Origin: Smittia aterrima
Taxonomy: Eukaryota > Arthropoda > Insecta > Diptera > Chironomidae
DNA: 64,000 bases
Assembly: GCA_033063855.1 (NCBI GenBank)
Contig: CP093831.1
Span: forward strand, 27,590,001 to 27,654,000
Reading direction: 5' to 3'
The notes below the pieces were generated by a model. That model had not been told where the DNA came from, did no database searches, and saw nothing but the letters and a program-made list of their open reading frames with translations. This document shows, piece after piece, positions 18,018 to 28,922 of this stretch. The first letter of the stretch is position 1, and each line of letters begins with the position of its first letter. The position numbers and the translations under genes are program-made.

Positions 18018-20857
18018 AAATTTAAAAATTGTCCGAAATATTTTTTGTCATTTGATGTTCAAAATAAACTTCTTCTTTATTGAAAGACTCACTTGATTGA
18101 ATGATGCTTTGATAACTTTTTGATTTTAAGCTTGGCTTTAGCAAATTTGCTTTTTTTCTCATCTTCGAAGTTTAATCGAGTCATCAATTCACACAAGAAA
18201 CTGCAAAGTTAATCCAATCATCGATTCAATTCATTTCAATTTAGCTTCCTCTTGAATTCTCGGAATTCTTCTGATTCTTCTGAGCCATCCAATTACTTTC
18301 TAAAAGATCGACACGTGCTTCATCATTCTCCGTTAAAGCAACAAGTGAAACTCTTCCGGATTTTCTCCGACTAATCAATTAATGATCGCGATTGCGCAAT
18401 GCTCACTTTTGTTGAAGAAATTGATCACGTCGTCTCATCTTTCAATTACATTTGATGATAGTTCGTTGCTTCTTCACCGCGACGATTGCTTACGTTCACC
18501 GATCAACTTACAAAGTCGCCAATTTACGTAAGTCGCGATAAATACGAGACTCACTAGGAGTCAAATAAATAAAAGCGACTTAAAGCAAAGAATGAAATGA
18601 ATCAAACCCTTGTCGATCGATCGATCGATTGACTTTCTATTTTTGTTGAATAAACGAAATCGTGAACAAAGTTCCTTTCGATCAATAAACATTTCTTATT
18701 CTCGATTATTATTTTTCACTCTCTCATGTCCAGCACAACAAAAGATAAATCGAACACAAGTTTAAACGAGAAATTTATCGCCGAATCGTGATCCGAATGA
18801 TCTCGAAAATCTGATTTCTCAATTCTTTAATGAAGTCTTTACGTGCACAGCGTCGTCTTATGATTCTGAAGCGGAGATTTCAATGAAAAGTCAAACAGTC
18901 AAAAGTAAAGTAGCGCCACCTTTCGATATCTGCAATTATCTCTCTCCCTCGTTTAATATCAACCATCAAATCTAAATTCGCGTGGATTTATGAAGCCATT
19001 TACAAATGTGGTGCAAGAGACGTCAGCTCGCGGGAAACTGAAAATGAGAAAAACGTGATTAAAAACGAATATATTGGTCAGTCCGTTGCAGAAACACTGC
19101 AAACGCTTTTCGATTGCAGTTCTCAGCTGCTTTCGAAGTGAGATAATTTGAGGCTTGTAAATTAATAACTACAATGAATTCGAGTTGGCAAGCTTAATTG
19201 CTTCGCAGAGACTGTGCAACGCTCGATTGAATAACAAAGGATTTCCTCGCTTTTAAACAAATCTCCCCCGATTGGCAGCTAATCTCAGTGTTTCCATCAA
19301 ATCAAATTAATAAAAAAAGCGCCGTACCCAAAGCTCAATGATGAAATATTAATTATGCGCTTTGCTTTCGGTTAACCGCGAGTTCCAATAACTTTTCATC
19401 GAAAAACGCTTTTCATTCGATGTCTGAGACAAGAGGTTTTCGGATTAATGCAAATTTATTGTCTCGGGCCTTCGAATCATAATTTTCAATAAAGCACAAA
19501 ACTTTTTTTTATTTTATTTTCTTTTCGTTTCATAACTTTTCACTGAAAAGAGTTTTTCTTGTTGTGCAACACATTTTGTTTTTATCGTTGTAATAAAACT
19601 TTATGAACGAAATCAGATCTTTATCGCAATTTTCGCGACGGTGACCTATAAAGTCGATTCTTGGGTGTACCGAACGTTCGATTAATGACAACGCTAAGTA
19701 CTTGAAGGCAAAGTTAAATTAATTTCAAAATTCGCAAAGAACGAACTCGATTGATATCGACGAATATTACCCTTTTAGCAATGACTCGATAACACGCCCT
19801 ACTTGAATCAATTTAAACTGCAATTTCACACGCAACTTTTAAAAAGCCGTGGATCGTGTTTTATTAAATTTGTTACCAGCTGGAGGCTCATAAGTGCTCA
19901 TGATTACAGTTAAAGTGACTTCTTTGGTTTTATTTCTGAAATGTAAGTCAGTAAGTTACAATGTAGCTGTGAAGAGAGTTCTTATCGCGAGGATGTTAAC
20001 ACGAAAAGAAAACCGAAGATGAATAAATCATTTTTGCAACAAAGTAAAAACTCGAATTTCAATGAAAGTCACTTTGCATTATCTCCAAAGAAGCTCAAGT
20101 TGTTTCAACATAAAGAAAACTTCCCACAAGATCAATTCGCTCTGTTTTAAATTGCAATTTAACAATTCTCGTGCAACATTAGTCTTTCAGTTGCTCTGAG
20201 TGAGAAAAAATATGTTTCACAATCTCTTCGAAGCATTAATTTTTTATTAACAACATAAATTTGGCGCAGTAAGGTGTTGAGTGTAAAATAAAGGAAAATA
20301 AACGATATTTTGTAATTCACTTGCAATTGCAACTCAGCTGGCGCAAATGTGTAAAAAGTTAAAAACAAAAAGTTGAAATGATCGACGGTCGGCAGAAAGT
20401 CAAAGAGCGAGGCGATAAAATTAAATTAGTTTGCCCTTAAACCTTAAACTATTAAACTATGAAATGTAGGTTTGAAGTAAAACCCGAAATTATCGAAATT
20501 GTAGTTCAATCTCAAATGATTTAAAGTTTTGAGCAGTTGAAGTTGAAAAATATTTTTGTCAAGTGCTTGACAAAAATATTCTTAAGTCAAGTACTTGACA
20601 AAAAATATTTTCAAGTCAAGTGAAAATATTTCGCCTGAAATTATGCAATTTCAATAAATTTCAAAGGTCAATCAACGTCTTGCATGAAATATTTGACTCA
20701 AAGGCCATTTAGCACTTTATTTTACAATCTTTGACTCATTGACACTTCTTTCAGAATTTATTTTTTCCTCCTTTTATTTTAATAACCTTAACACTGAATT
20801 TTACTAAATAACTTCTTTTGTTTAGATAATTTTTCTGACATCACAAAATTTGAGAGT
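18018..20857. other. Intergenic region, no gene seen
   Basis: About 2.8 kb with stops in all frames and no exon-like stretches. It contains a small (TCGA)n run near 18615 and the palindrome cluster at 20547-20632. It may carry regulatory DNA for the zinc-finger gene or for the lipase on the other strand, but nothing specific is visible. Confidence 0.5.
20547..20632. repeat. Cluster of perfect inverted repeats
   Basis: Contains AATATTTTTGTCAAG, a TG spacer, then CTTGACAAAAATATT: perfect 15-base arms separated by two bases. It is followed by the palindrome GTCAAGTACTTGAC and another direct copy of the arm sequence. It lies 230 bp downstream of the lipase stop codon. Possibly a small foldback element or the remains of one. 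Confidence 0.7.
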
Positions 20858-23313
20858 TTACGTCTTTTCTCGTTTCGATTCATAAATCGTTCCTGGCACT
20901 CCTTTCGAGAATGGAGTTGCTCCGCTTGTTTGCAGGTAATAATCGCCTGACGCTTCGAGTGGACAATCGATTCCCATGTAAGCTATTGGAGCGTCCTCGA
21001 CTTTTCCTTCTTTAAAGTGATCCCACGATTTACATTTCACTGAAGGAAAACTTTTAACATGACTTGCAACACTCTCAGCCCAGAACCACCAACTGCGTTG
21101 ATGACTGCAGAGATCGTTGTCACTGAGCATTTTGTAATTTCTCTTTGGGCATCCAGGTTGAAGAGTCTTCCCGTTGTTTGGCCAGAAGTCAGCAGTTCCA
21201 GTTGAGACGGGAGCTCCATAAAGCCAAGCGTCAGTGTGAATTACGTCGACCAAGTCAGCGTCTTTCTTGTTGAGCGGTTTGTAGAAGAGTCCAGGGTAGA
21301 ACGGTGGGAACGCAGGATCAAGAGCAGAAATCCTTCTTAGCTTAACAATATTCTTTGACTTCTCTTTGATTCTTCTAGCAATCATTCCAGCTAATTGACC
21401 TCCAAGGGAATGCCCAACGAGATGAAGCTTATTCGAGTTCAATCCGTGATTGATTAAATCGAGAATTGTATCAGCGAGGACATTTGCGAGCTAAAATAAA
21501 ATTTGTTATTTCAAGTTCAAATGATTTAATCAAACATTCACCTTTCCCGCGTTCGGAACAGCATCGAGCAAATAATTTCCCTCCGCAAGCTCTCCCCAAT
21601 CCAAAACGATGAGATCTATAAATAGATTTAAAAGTTTATTGGAATTTCGCTGAATAAATAAAGCTCGCCAACTCACTGTGGTCACCACGCTTCAAATAAG
21701 CTTCAGTGATGACTTTGATGCTTTCAAATTGCATCGTTTCGAGGAATCCGTGCATGTAAATGACCGTTGGCTTCGCATTGTCGAACTCTTCTTGCTCCAA
21801 AATCTCAAAAGCGTTTGACAAACGATAAATTCGCTGTTCTTTAAAAGACTTCCTGTGAATGAATGAGAATGTCGATTAGAAAAGAAGTTAACTAGGAATT
21901 AAACTGAAAGTGATACGTCAAGGCAAACAACATTTGTAAGATCATGCACTTAAACAGACGGCGACATTTTCTCGATTAACTTTTCAAAGCTAAGTTTCTC
22001 GATTGAGCTCGATCTTCAACGGGAAAATCTTTCGCAATCATGTTCAGATTTGGTTGACTTACCCAAAGAAAAAGATTAATTTCGCTGAGTCCAGAGACGC
22101 TTTGGTCGCTCGCAATCCGATCCATAATCCTATGAGTTTGATAAAAACAGAAGTTATTACTGAATAATTCAACTCAATTGCGTTTAATTTGCGCATTCTC
22201 TCGCGTTCGATAAAAAATGTTACGTGCATCAAGTTCCTCATTCATTTTAATGATTTCAAGTTCAACTTCAGGTGAGAAACAATTAAAAATTGATTCCCAG
22301 ATTTTTGTCTTGCGAAAGATCTTCAAGTTTTCATTCTTTGTGAAGTTAATCGACCTCTAAAATTGTTGATCGCATCGGAAATTTCTGCGCGGCTCGTGTA
22401 AGCAAAGAATTGACATAAATTCACTTTTAACTCATCGAAAAACGCGACGACAATCAATAAAATTAATTTCAATTAAGCAACTGAACTTTGCGTGAGCTTT
22501 AGAATTTCATAATTCGAAGACAGAATTGCTAGAACTCGAAGATATTTTACATTGAAAGCGAAATCATCGCAACAACAACACGAACGCGTTTTTGCTTTGA
22601 AGTTTCAGCATCGACTCAACTTACTTGGATTCGTAATTTTCTTCATCGTGACTAACACAAAATTCGATATTTCGATAAAATAATTCCGGTAACTTGACGC
22701 AAAGTCAATTTCCACCAAGAACAGTGAGCAAATAAACTAAACTTCCGCTTTCTCTCTTCAATGAGACTAATCGCGATCAGTTTTTGTTTTATTTTTATTT
22801 ATCGGAGTTTGTTTTGCCGCTCACGTGTTAGCTCTGCTTGTTAAACACTGACTGACTTGTGTTTTCAGTAGAATTGTAAATATAGCTCAGCGAAAAAGAC
22901 TTCGAGTTGTTTGTTGGTGTCGGTTGAGCTGAAGTGTTAGTAAACTTTACAAACTGATTTACATTTTGATTTTCTGTTTCACTCTTTTCGCTTTAAAATT
23001 GGTCTTCGCTCTTTGACTCGGCTCGTGACGATCGTTGTCGTCATAATTTCTTTCAGAGACGATTCAAGGTGATTCCGTTATCTCGTCATCGAAGATATGA
23101 AGTAATTTACCGGTTTATGTTTGTGTTCGTCGTGTACGAATGTTCAAGGTTGCAAAACTGGTTAAAGATTGAAAGTCTTTGCGTAACAACTTTGATGCAA
23201 TAACTTTAAACTTTGACTTGATCATTCGATCAAAATTGCTCTCGTTAGAACTCACCAAAGACTAAAACACCTGTTCCAGCTAAGACGGAAGAGATCTTAA
23301 GATATCTCTTCAT
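20858..23313 (-). CDS. Pancreatic-lipase-family enzyme, five exons (335 aa)
   Basis: Secreted or membrane-anchored serine lipase/phospholipase-like enzyme of the animal lipase superfamily. Exons on the minus strand: 23313-23256, 22129-22063, 21852-21677, 21615-21542 and 21490-20858. All junctions are GT-AG and the phases match, giving 1008 nt. The first exon encodes MKRYLKISSVLAGTGVLVF, a hydrophobic leader. The nucleophile lies in VGHSLGGQ, the acid in ALDPAFP and the histidine in CSHQRSWW, so the catalytic triad is complete. The motif VIYMHGFLE precedes an oxyanion-region strand (LIVLDWGELA). The lid between conserved cysteines looks short, as in insect phospholipase A1-like members, so triglyceride activity is uncertain. 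A second possible first exon (ATG at about 22650, MKKITNP followed by GTAAGT) was noted. Substrate and tissue cannot be told. Confidence 0.85.
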
Positions 23314-23770
23314 TGTTATGGATCGAAGAAGTTAACGAACCAAACGCGAATAGGAAACTAAACCCAAAAACGTCTCTCGTCGCATTTATTTTCTTTCGAT
23401 TCAACGAAAAAAAAATGTTTGACCGCTCACGAGAGAAATAAATTAGTCAACAAAAATCAACAATGTTAACGAAAGATTTACTTATATTTGAATAAGTTTA
23501 CAATTTTTAGAGAAATGTAAATGATGAATGTGTAATGGAACACACTTGTTCTGTGCCCCAAACGGCAGTAAACGTTGTAAAACCTGCAACAAGAAACGTT
23601 CTGTTTTGATAGAGAGACAAATCAAACAAACTCATAAAATTCATTGTTTTTCGTTTCGCTTCAGTCGCAGAGTCTTCCCACTTCTAATTTGCAACTTTCG
23701 TCCACGTCAGTTTATATGCCAGTGAATTTTTAGATTAAGAAAACAAAATAACCCTTAATTTTATTGAGCG
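23314..23770. other. No gene; part of an old duplication
   Basis: The string AGAGAAATGTAAATGATGAATG near 23512 matches AGAGAAATGAAAATGATGAATG at 26150, which lies upstream of the second small-protein gene. It therefore marks the far upstream edge of that gene's duplicated unit, now separated from copy 1 by the LINE fragment. Confidence 0.45.
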
Positions 23771-23774
23771 TGGC

Positions 23775-24872
23775 TGCTGGCGCTCAGATGTCAGAGGATT
23801 TAAGCAGCCGTGCACTCGTGAAGAGTCAGATATCAATTCAAATGTGCAATATCTAAATATTTATGATTGAAGGTTGGAGCGTTTAGAATCATTCTGAGCG
23901 CGTAGTTTTGCTGAGTTTGAAGCTTATTAAAGTGAGTTATTGGACAGTTACTGAAAATGATCAGGTCTTGTAAATGATAACTTTAGCATGTTTAGAGAGT
24001 TTACTATTTCTGCGAAGCATGCAGGCGAGTGTTTTAAGCATTCCTCGAGCTTTTCCAACTGCTTGAGTAATGCGCGGTTTGAAGCAAAGTCTCCTATCGA
24101 GGACGACTCCGAGGTATGTTGCACGTTCCTTCCATTGGAAATTGTTTCCGTTGGAAACGACGGTGTCAGCGGTTAGCGACTTAGACATAGCGGTTGATCG
24201 AGTAAAAATTATGAATTCGGTCTTACTATCGTTAAGTTTAAATTTCCAATCGGTGAAATAATCGGAAACGACCTTCAGGGATTGTAATAAGATGTTTTTG
24301 ATCTGATCAAGATCTTTCCACGGCGCTTTACAGAATAGGGCAGTGTCGTCTGCGTAAACAGCAAGCTGACAATCGGGAGAGAGAGGAATATTATTGATGA
24401 AAAGGTTGAAGAGATGTGGTGATAATATCAAAGGTATCCGAATGCTTTCCTCGAACACTGACTAAAGATTTCCTATTCGACAGGAAGGAGTCGATGATTT
24501 TAATGAAAAGAATTGACAAGTTTCCTTGGGCAAGTTTGTAGAATAAACTGTAATGACTCTGTGCTTTCATTCTTATTAAAACCGATAGTCGCACTCTCAA
24601 TGATTCTCAGTATCTGTTGGACTGTTGAATGACCTTCCCTGAATCAGAATTGTTCCGCAATAATCATCTGCGTCTCGTTCTCGAAGAGCATAAGCTTGTT
24701 AAGGATAAGTCTTTCAAACACCTTGCCGATGTTAGAAAGGAGAGAGATTGGCCTATAGCTGACCGGAAGGTTAGTTGCTTTGCCAGGTTTGGGGATCGCA
24801 ATAATTTTGCCGATCTTCCAAGCGACGGGGAAGTATTCAGCGTTTGGCCCGCGCTGATCGACGCTCGTTGAT
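23775..24872 (-). mobile_element. Non-LTR retrotransposon (Jockey/R1-like) reverse-transcriptase fragment
   Basis: Degenerate reverse transcriptase on the minus strand, read in more than one frame. From about 24870 downwards: AEYFPVAWKIGKI, then PKPGKATNLPVSYRPISLLS, then the fingers/palm region around 24600-24460 with frame breaks. An open frame at 24458-23961 carries LFNLFINNIPLSPD and the catalytic YADDTALF box. The C-terminal thumb continues to about 23860 (KLQTQQNYALRMIL). Stops and shifts near 24460 and 24640 kill it. No endonuclease domain, ORF1 or complete ends are present, so it is a truncated, inactive relic. Clade assignment is by motif style and tentative. Confidence 0.85.
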
Positions 24873-24927
24873 TCTGGTTGCCGTATTCTGGTTTTTCTTT
24901 TGATGACTAATTAGCAAACAACGTGAT

Positions 24928-24950
24928 TTATTATATCGCTTATCATGTGT
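24928..24950 (+). promoter_or_regulatory. GATA-type site cluster upstream of small-protein gene 1
   Basis: The string ATATCGCTTATCATGTG, containing CTTATCA (a reverse GATA motif), is conserved upstream of both members of the tandem pair within an otherwise diverged stretch that also shares TGATGACTAATTAG. It lies about 160 bp before the conserved 5' UTR donor site. In insects GATA factors drive many gut and fat-body genes, so such expression is a possible inference. Confidence 0.4.
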
Positions 24951-25267
24951 AAATAATCTTTCTTTATCCAAAGTTGGTGCAGTCTTCTGCGAGAGCGAGA
25001 AGCTTACACACCTAGTCCTAAAAGAAACTGTCTTCTTAGTTGCGTTCGAACAGTTAACCAAGTTATAACTAATTCATCTTTTAACAAACCTCATCAAGTC
25101 TTAAAGTGTAAGTTTATTGAATTTCATTTGGAAAATTGAAGAAACTTTTATTAAAAACCAAACACTGCGGGAACCAATTGCTAATGGTTTTTTGAATTAA
25201 AAGTTATTAATTTTGTTAAGCGCATCAATTAAGAAAAAATAGAAAGAAAGAAAATTTGCTGTGTGAA

Positions 25268-25325
25268 TGGGCCGCCCCGGGGCTAGGCATCGGCTCGGCC
25301 CCGATGTGAGGTGCCTAGGCACCAA
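25268..25325. repeat. GC-rich island of nested palindromes
   Basis: Sixty bases of high GC in an AT-rich intron. It contains GCCCCGGGGC (palindrome), CATCGG...CCGATG (stem with a seven-base loop) and GGTGCCTAGGCACC (perfect 14-base palindrome). It lies within the 5' UTR intron of the next gene and has no counterpart in the sister gene's intron, so it was gained after the duplication. Possibly a transposon end. Confidence 0.7.
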
Positions 25326-25473
25326 CCAATACATAATAAGTTCGAAGTTCAAGTTCGTATTAAATTAATTTCTTAGAAGCTCTTAAATCTCATTGTCGAT
25401 ACATTCAAAGATGAAGTTCACAATTAAAACTTAATTATTTTATAACAAACTTTTTTCTAGCTCGTTTTCATAA

Positions 25474-25716
25474 ATGGCTCCATTTGGGAACAACAAAAAG
25501 AAATTCCTTGCACTTTTGGTTTGCATAATAATCTTTGGATTGAGTTTCCACTTTTCACCATGCTTCTTCTTGCTGGCTCTCATTGAACGTCCTACTCCAG
25601 TTGACGAAGGAATCTACCCGTCACGACACTCATGGCTTAGCGAAACATCTGAAGAAGATTGGAATGTTCTCTTGGCATTTGGATACGACTTTTATCAAGA
25701 TCAACTTTACTCGTGA
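25474..25716 (+). CDS. Small single-pass membrane protein 1 (80 aa)
   Basis: Unrecognised small protein with a charged start (MAPFGNNKKK), one long hydrophobic segment at about residues 11-37 and an acidic, aromatic tail ending FYQDQLYS. It is probably a type II or signal-anchored membrane protein, or a secreted peptide with an uncleaved leader. A 5' UTR intron is predicted: donor at 25108 (GTAAGTTT), acceptor TTTTTTCTAG ending at 25460, 14 bases before the ATG. The same intron exists in the paralogue at 26751, which supports both as genes. Compared with that copy it lacks 14 residues between the NVL and AFGY strings. No function can be assigned. Confidence 0.7.
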   Translation: MAPFGNNKKKFLALLVCIIIFGLSFHFSPCFFLLALIERPTPVDEGIYPSRHSWLSETSEEDWNVLLAFGYDFYQDQLYS

Positions 25717-26290
25717 TTCATAAATTTTAACAAATTCAACTTTTGTTTGAATGTACAAGGTGGTGGGAATGTATTGACGCGATTTTCATGCCAAAATTCT
25801 GGAAACAAATGCAAACTAAATAAAAAACAATTCCATAAGCTTGCAAAATAAAATATTTTAAACAATCTCGCAAAGTTTCAATGAGATCGCGCCTGTTCGC
25901 GCAGAGATCGCGAACCTTCTCTCTCTTCAAATAAAGTTTTAATTTCATTCAAAACATTCGCTCGCAATGAGAATCAAGAAAAACATTTATAATCGCGCTC
26001 AATAAGCAAATAAAGTTATTGTTAATCATTTTTCGAATTAAAAGAATTAAAACAGACGTGTTTTTATTCTTTTATCAATCTATCTTTCACCTCAATCCTG
26101 CAAGGATTACCTTCATCCACAGGATCATTTGAATTAGTTTACGATTTTAAGAGAAATGAAAATGATGAATGTGCAATTTCCAAATTGTTTTGAGATTTAA
26201 AGATTTTTAAATTCAAAAAATAAATTTTATTGAAAACGTTTCTTGATCTTCTGAAACTTCCTTTGATGACTAATTAGAAAATCACGCGAT

Positions 26291-26312
26291 TGATCTTATC
26301 GCTTATCATGTG
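26291..26312 (+). promoter_or_regulatory. GATA-type site cluster upstream of small-protein gene 2
   Basis: TCTTATCGCTTATCATGTG holds two TTATC cores in tandem and aligns with the single preserved core upstream of gene 1. Flanking CTAATTAG is also conserved. Predicted 5' UTR exon and GTAAGT donor (26544) follow about 240 bp downstream. Confidence 0.4.
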
Positions 26313-26750
26313 CAATAAACTTGAATAAACAAAGTTTTTGTGCATTGATTATTCTTGGTCAATTAAACTTGGTGCAGTCTGCTGCGACAGCTCTTATCGG
26401 TTTTCATCACGATTTCCACTTGAGAAGCTTACACACCTAGTCCTAAAAGAAACCGTCTTCTTAGTTGCGAGTGCAGTTGCGTTCGATCAGTTAACCAAGT
26501 TACAACTAATTCAACTTTTAATAAACTCATCAAGTCTTTAATTGTAAGTTTCCTGAATTTCATTTGGAACCGAAAAATTGAAGAAACTTTTCGTGAAAAA
26601 CAAAACTCTTCAAAGTTCGAAGTTCTAATTAAATTATTTTCTAAGAAAGTCTTACAATGTAAGACCTTCATCATCAATGTCGATACATCAGATGATGAAA
26701 TTCACAATTAAAGTTTTTAAAAAAAACTTTTTTCTAGCTCGTTTTCATAA

Positions 26751-27035
26751 ATGGCTCCATTTGGGAACAACGAAAAGAAAATCCTTGCACTTCTATTTTG
26801 CACAACAATCTTTGGATTGAGTTTCCACTTTTCACCAAGTTTCCTCTTGCTGGCTCTCATTAAACGTCCTACTCCAGTTGACGAAGGAATCGACGCGGCA
26901 AAACACTCATGGCTCAGCGAAATAACCGAAGAAGATAGGAAAGTTTTCGATTTCACGAAGGTCACGCGAGATTCTGATCCTTATCAAAACTTGGCATTTG
27001 GATACGTCTTCTATCAAGATCAACTTTACTCGTGA
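26751..27035 (+). CDS. Small single-pass membrane protein 2 (94 aa)
   Basis: Tandem paralogue of the 80-residue protein at 25474, with the same layout. It has a MAPFGNNEKK start, a hydrophobic segment at about 11-37, then an acidic stretch (RPTPVDEGID) and an additional DFTKVTRDSDPYQN block before the shared AFGY...FYQDQLYS end. Substitutions between copies are mostly conservative and the frame is kept, so purifying selection is likely. The 5' UTR intron has its donor at 26544 and its acceptor CTAG ending at 26737. No family is recognised. Confidence 0.72.
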   Translation: MAPFGNNEKKILALLFCTTIFGLSFHFSPSFLLLALIKRPTPVDEGIDAAKHSWLSEITEEDRKVFDFTKVTRDSDPYQNLAFGYVFYQDQLYS

Positions 27036-28720
27036 CTCAATTCAAACAAAATTCAACTTTTGTTTGAATGTAACTTCAACTTTTTCACTTGAAGAATAAA
27101 ACAGTTTTAATAAAACTCCATAAAAGGAAATCGAACTAAACGCACGTGACATTATGCAATTCTTCTCTTATCAGAACTAAATGCGATAATAGAAAAAAAG
27201 TTCTTATCACAACTGCACTACTTTCTAAGCTTACGAAGCTTTTGATTCAAAAGCTTTTAAGTAAAGTTCTCTCAAAGCTTTTAAGTTTAATTCCTAAGCT
27301 TGAAAGTTTCTAAAAAAAATCTTTTAAATATTTCAAAGCTGTTTCATCAAATATTTCATCAAAGCTCTTTTTTAATCCAGATAACAATTAAAAGAAAATT
27401 TATTTTAATCATAACTTCTCGAGCTTTGGAATTTTCGCTTTTTTTTGCAGAAGTTTCCTGGATGCATAAATCAAGTGCACGCTTCGTGTCATCAATTAAA
27501 GGAAAGCAGTCGACATCATCAATCAAGTCATTAAAATGTGACAAGTTTGAGATAATATCTTAATGAGCTTGACTCCCCCGAATGAGTGAGCTCACCAGGA
27601 AATGAGATTTTCCCATCGCGATAAGAAACTTCTTCGGAAGAAGTTCTTCCAACCCTTAACGTTCAACTACATTCACGCACTAAACAGCTAAACAGAAAAA
27701 GAGAGAATTGGTTATCTACTTAAATAGTTTTATACACTCAAACCTCGTCATCTTAATTCCCATCAATTTGATTAAAAAAAAGACTCAAACACTAATTTAA
27801 CAATTGATTAAAAAAAAGTATTCACGCTCAAATGTTTCTGAGAGAACTTTTCAGTTGATATAGAAATGTCCAGACGCGTAAAAGTTTTTTTTTTCGACGG
27901 TTGACAAATGAGTCGTGTGCGGGAAGCTTAGCGGAGAGTTTCGCGTTCACTGAGTTGATCATTGCAGTATTAGCTTCGGAACTGTTTGGATGCACAACAA
28001 AACTCGTGTGCCGGTGACAATTCGCGAAGAGTTTTTTTGCAATTTTGCGAAAGAGGGGGAGACGAACGAATTCAACTAATTTCCAGTTAGTGACTATTGA
28101 CAATTGCTTTAAATTTTTTTTTCGCAAATATTAAAAGAATTGCGTGGAAACTAAATGAGCATGAAAATTGTTAGAAGACAATTAGAAGCTTTCTCATCGA
28201 CTCGGAAGATTAGCTTGCAAAAGCAAATGACATTCAATCCGTGAAGTGCTACAGTTTCAAACTCAATTAGCAGAGAATCTTTTGTGTGTGTGTTTGTGAC
28301 TAAACGACTAATGAGTGTCGCTTCTTCCGATAAGACGATAAGACACAAGCATTAAAATCGATAAAAATCAAGAAAATGTTTTATCGAAGTCAATTCTAGC
28401 TAAAACAAGATTGTTCTCGCTAATTCAAAAAGTATTTGACGACAACAGTTGAAAATAAAATAAAAAGTTTTGTTACATCACGAAACAACAACAAAAGAGA
28501 GAAATGTCCGTGAACTTGAGTCGACAAAGCTTTAAATTGTCTTCTAATTATTCATGACGCTAATTAAATAAAATGCTCAATTTAATTAATAAAAGAAAAT
28601 TCATTCAGAAAAGTTTCGAATTACAAATTAATTTTTTCTCATGACGTCAAACGTAATTTCTCAATTTCGCTTTCGTGTGCTTCGGATCATGTTAACACGT
28701 TTTGTTCTCTTCTTTCAGAA
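27036..28720. other. No gene recognised
   Basis: AT-rich intergenic DNA. Short open frames (27300-27563 on +, 27828-28127 on -) show no motif. An acceptor (TCTTCTTTCAG, ending about 28720) near the right edge probably begins the 5' UTR exon of inebriated, implying an upstream non-coding exon that I could not place. Confidence 0.45.
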
Positions 28721-28922
28721 TGCACTTCGAATAGTTAGTGACAGAAGTTAGTGAATAAAGTTCAATCGCGATAAAAAGAAGAGAATTCAATTAATCAAGT
28801 TCGCTACTTGTTGTGTGAATCACTTTCGCTTTGGGAGGCGAGAGCAGCGGCGTGAAGTCTGTAATTAACGGATTGAGTGATGTAATTGTGATACTGAGAA
28901 GAAAAAGTCGATCAACCTAAGC

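Noticed and set aside
18600..18640. TCGATCGATCGATCGA run as a possible operator
   Set aside because: A short tetranucleotide repeat; nothing around it suggests regulation.
22059..22241. 60-codon minus-strand frame starting MRNLMHVTFF
   Set aside because: Only its last part (22129-22063) is coding, as lipase exon 2. The upstream part is intron, ending in a clear TCATAG acceptor.
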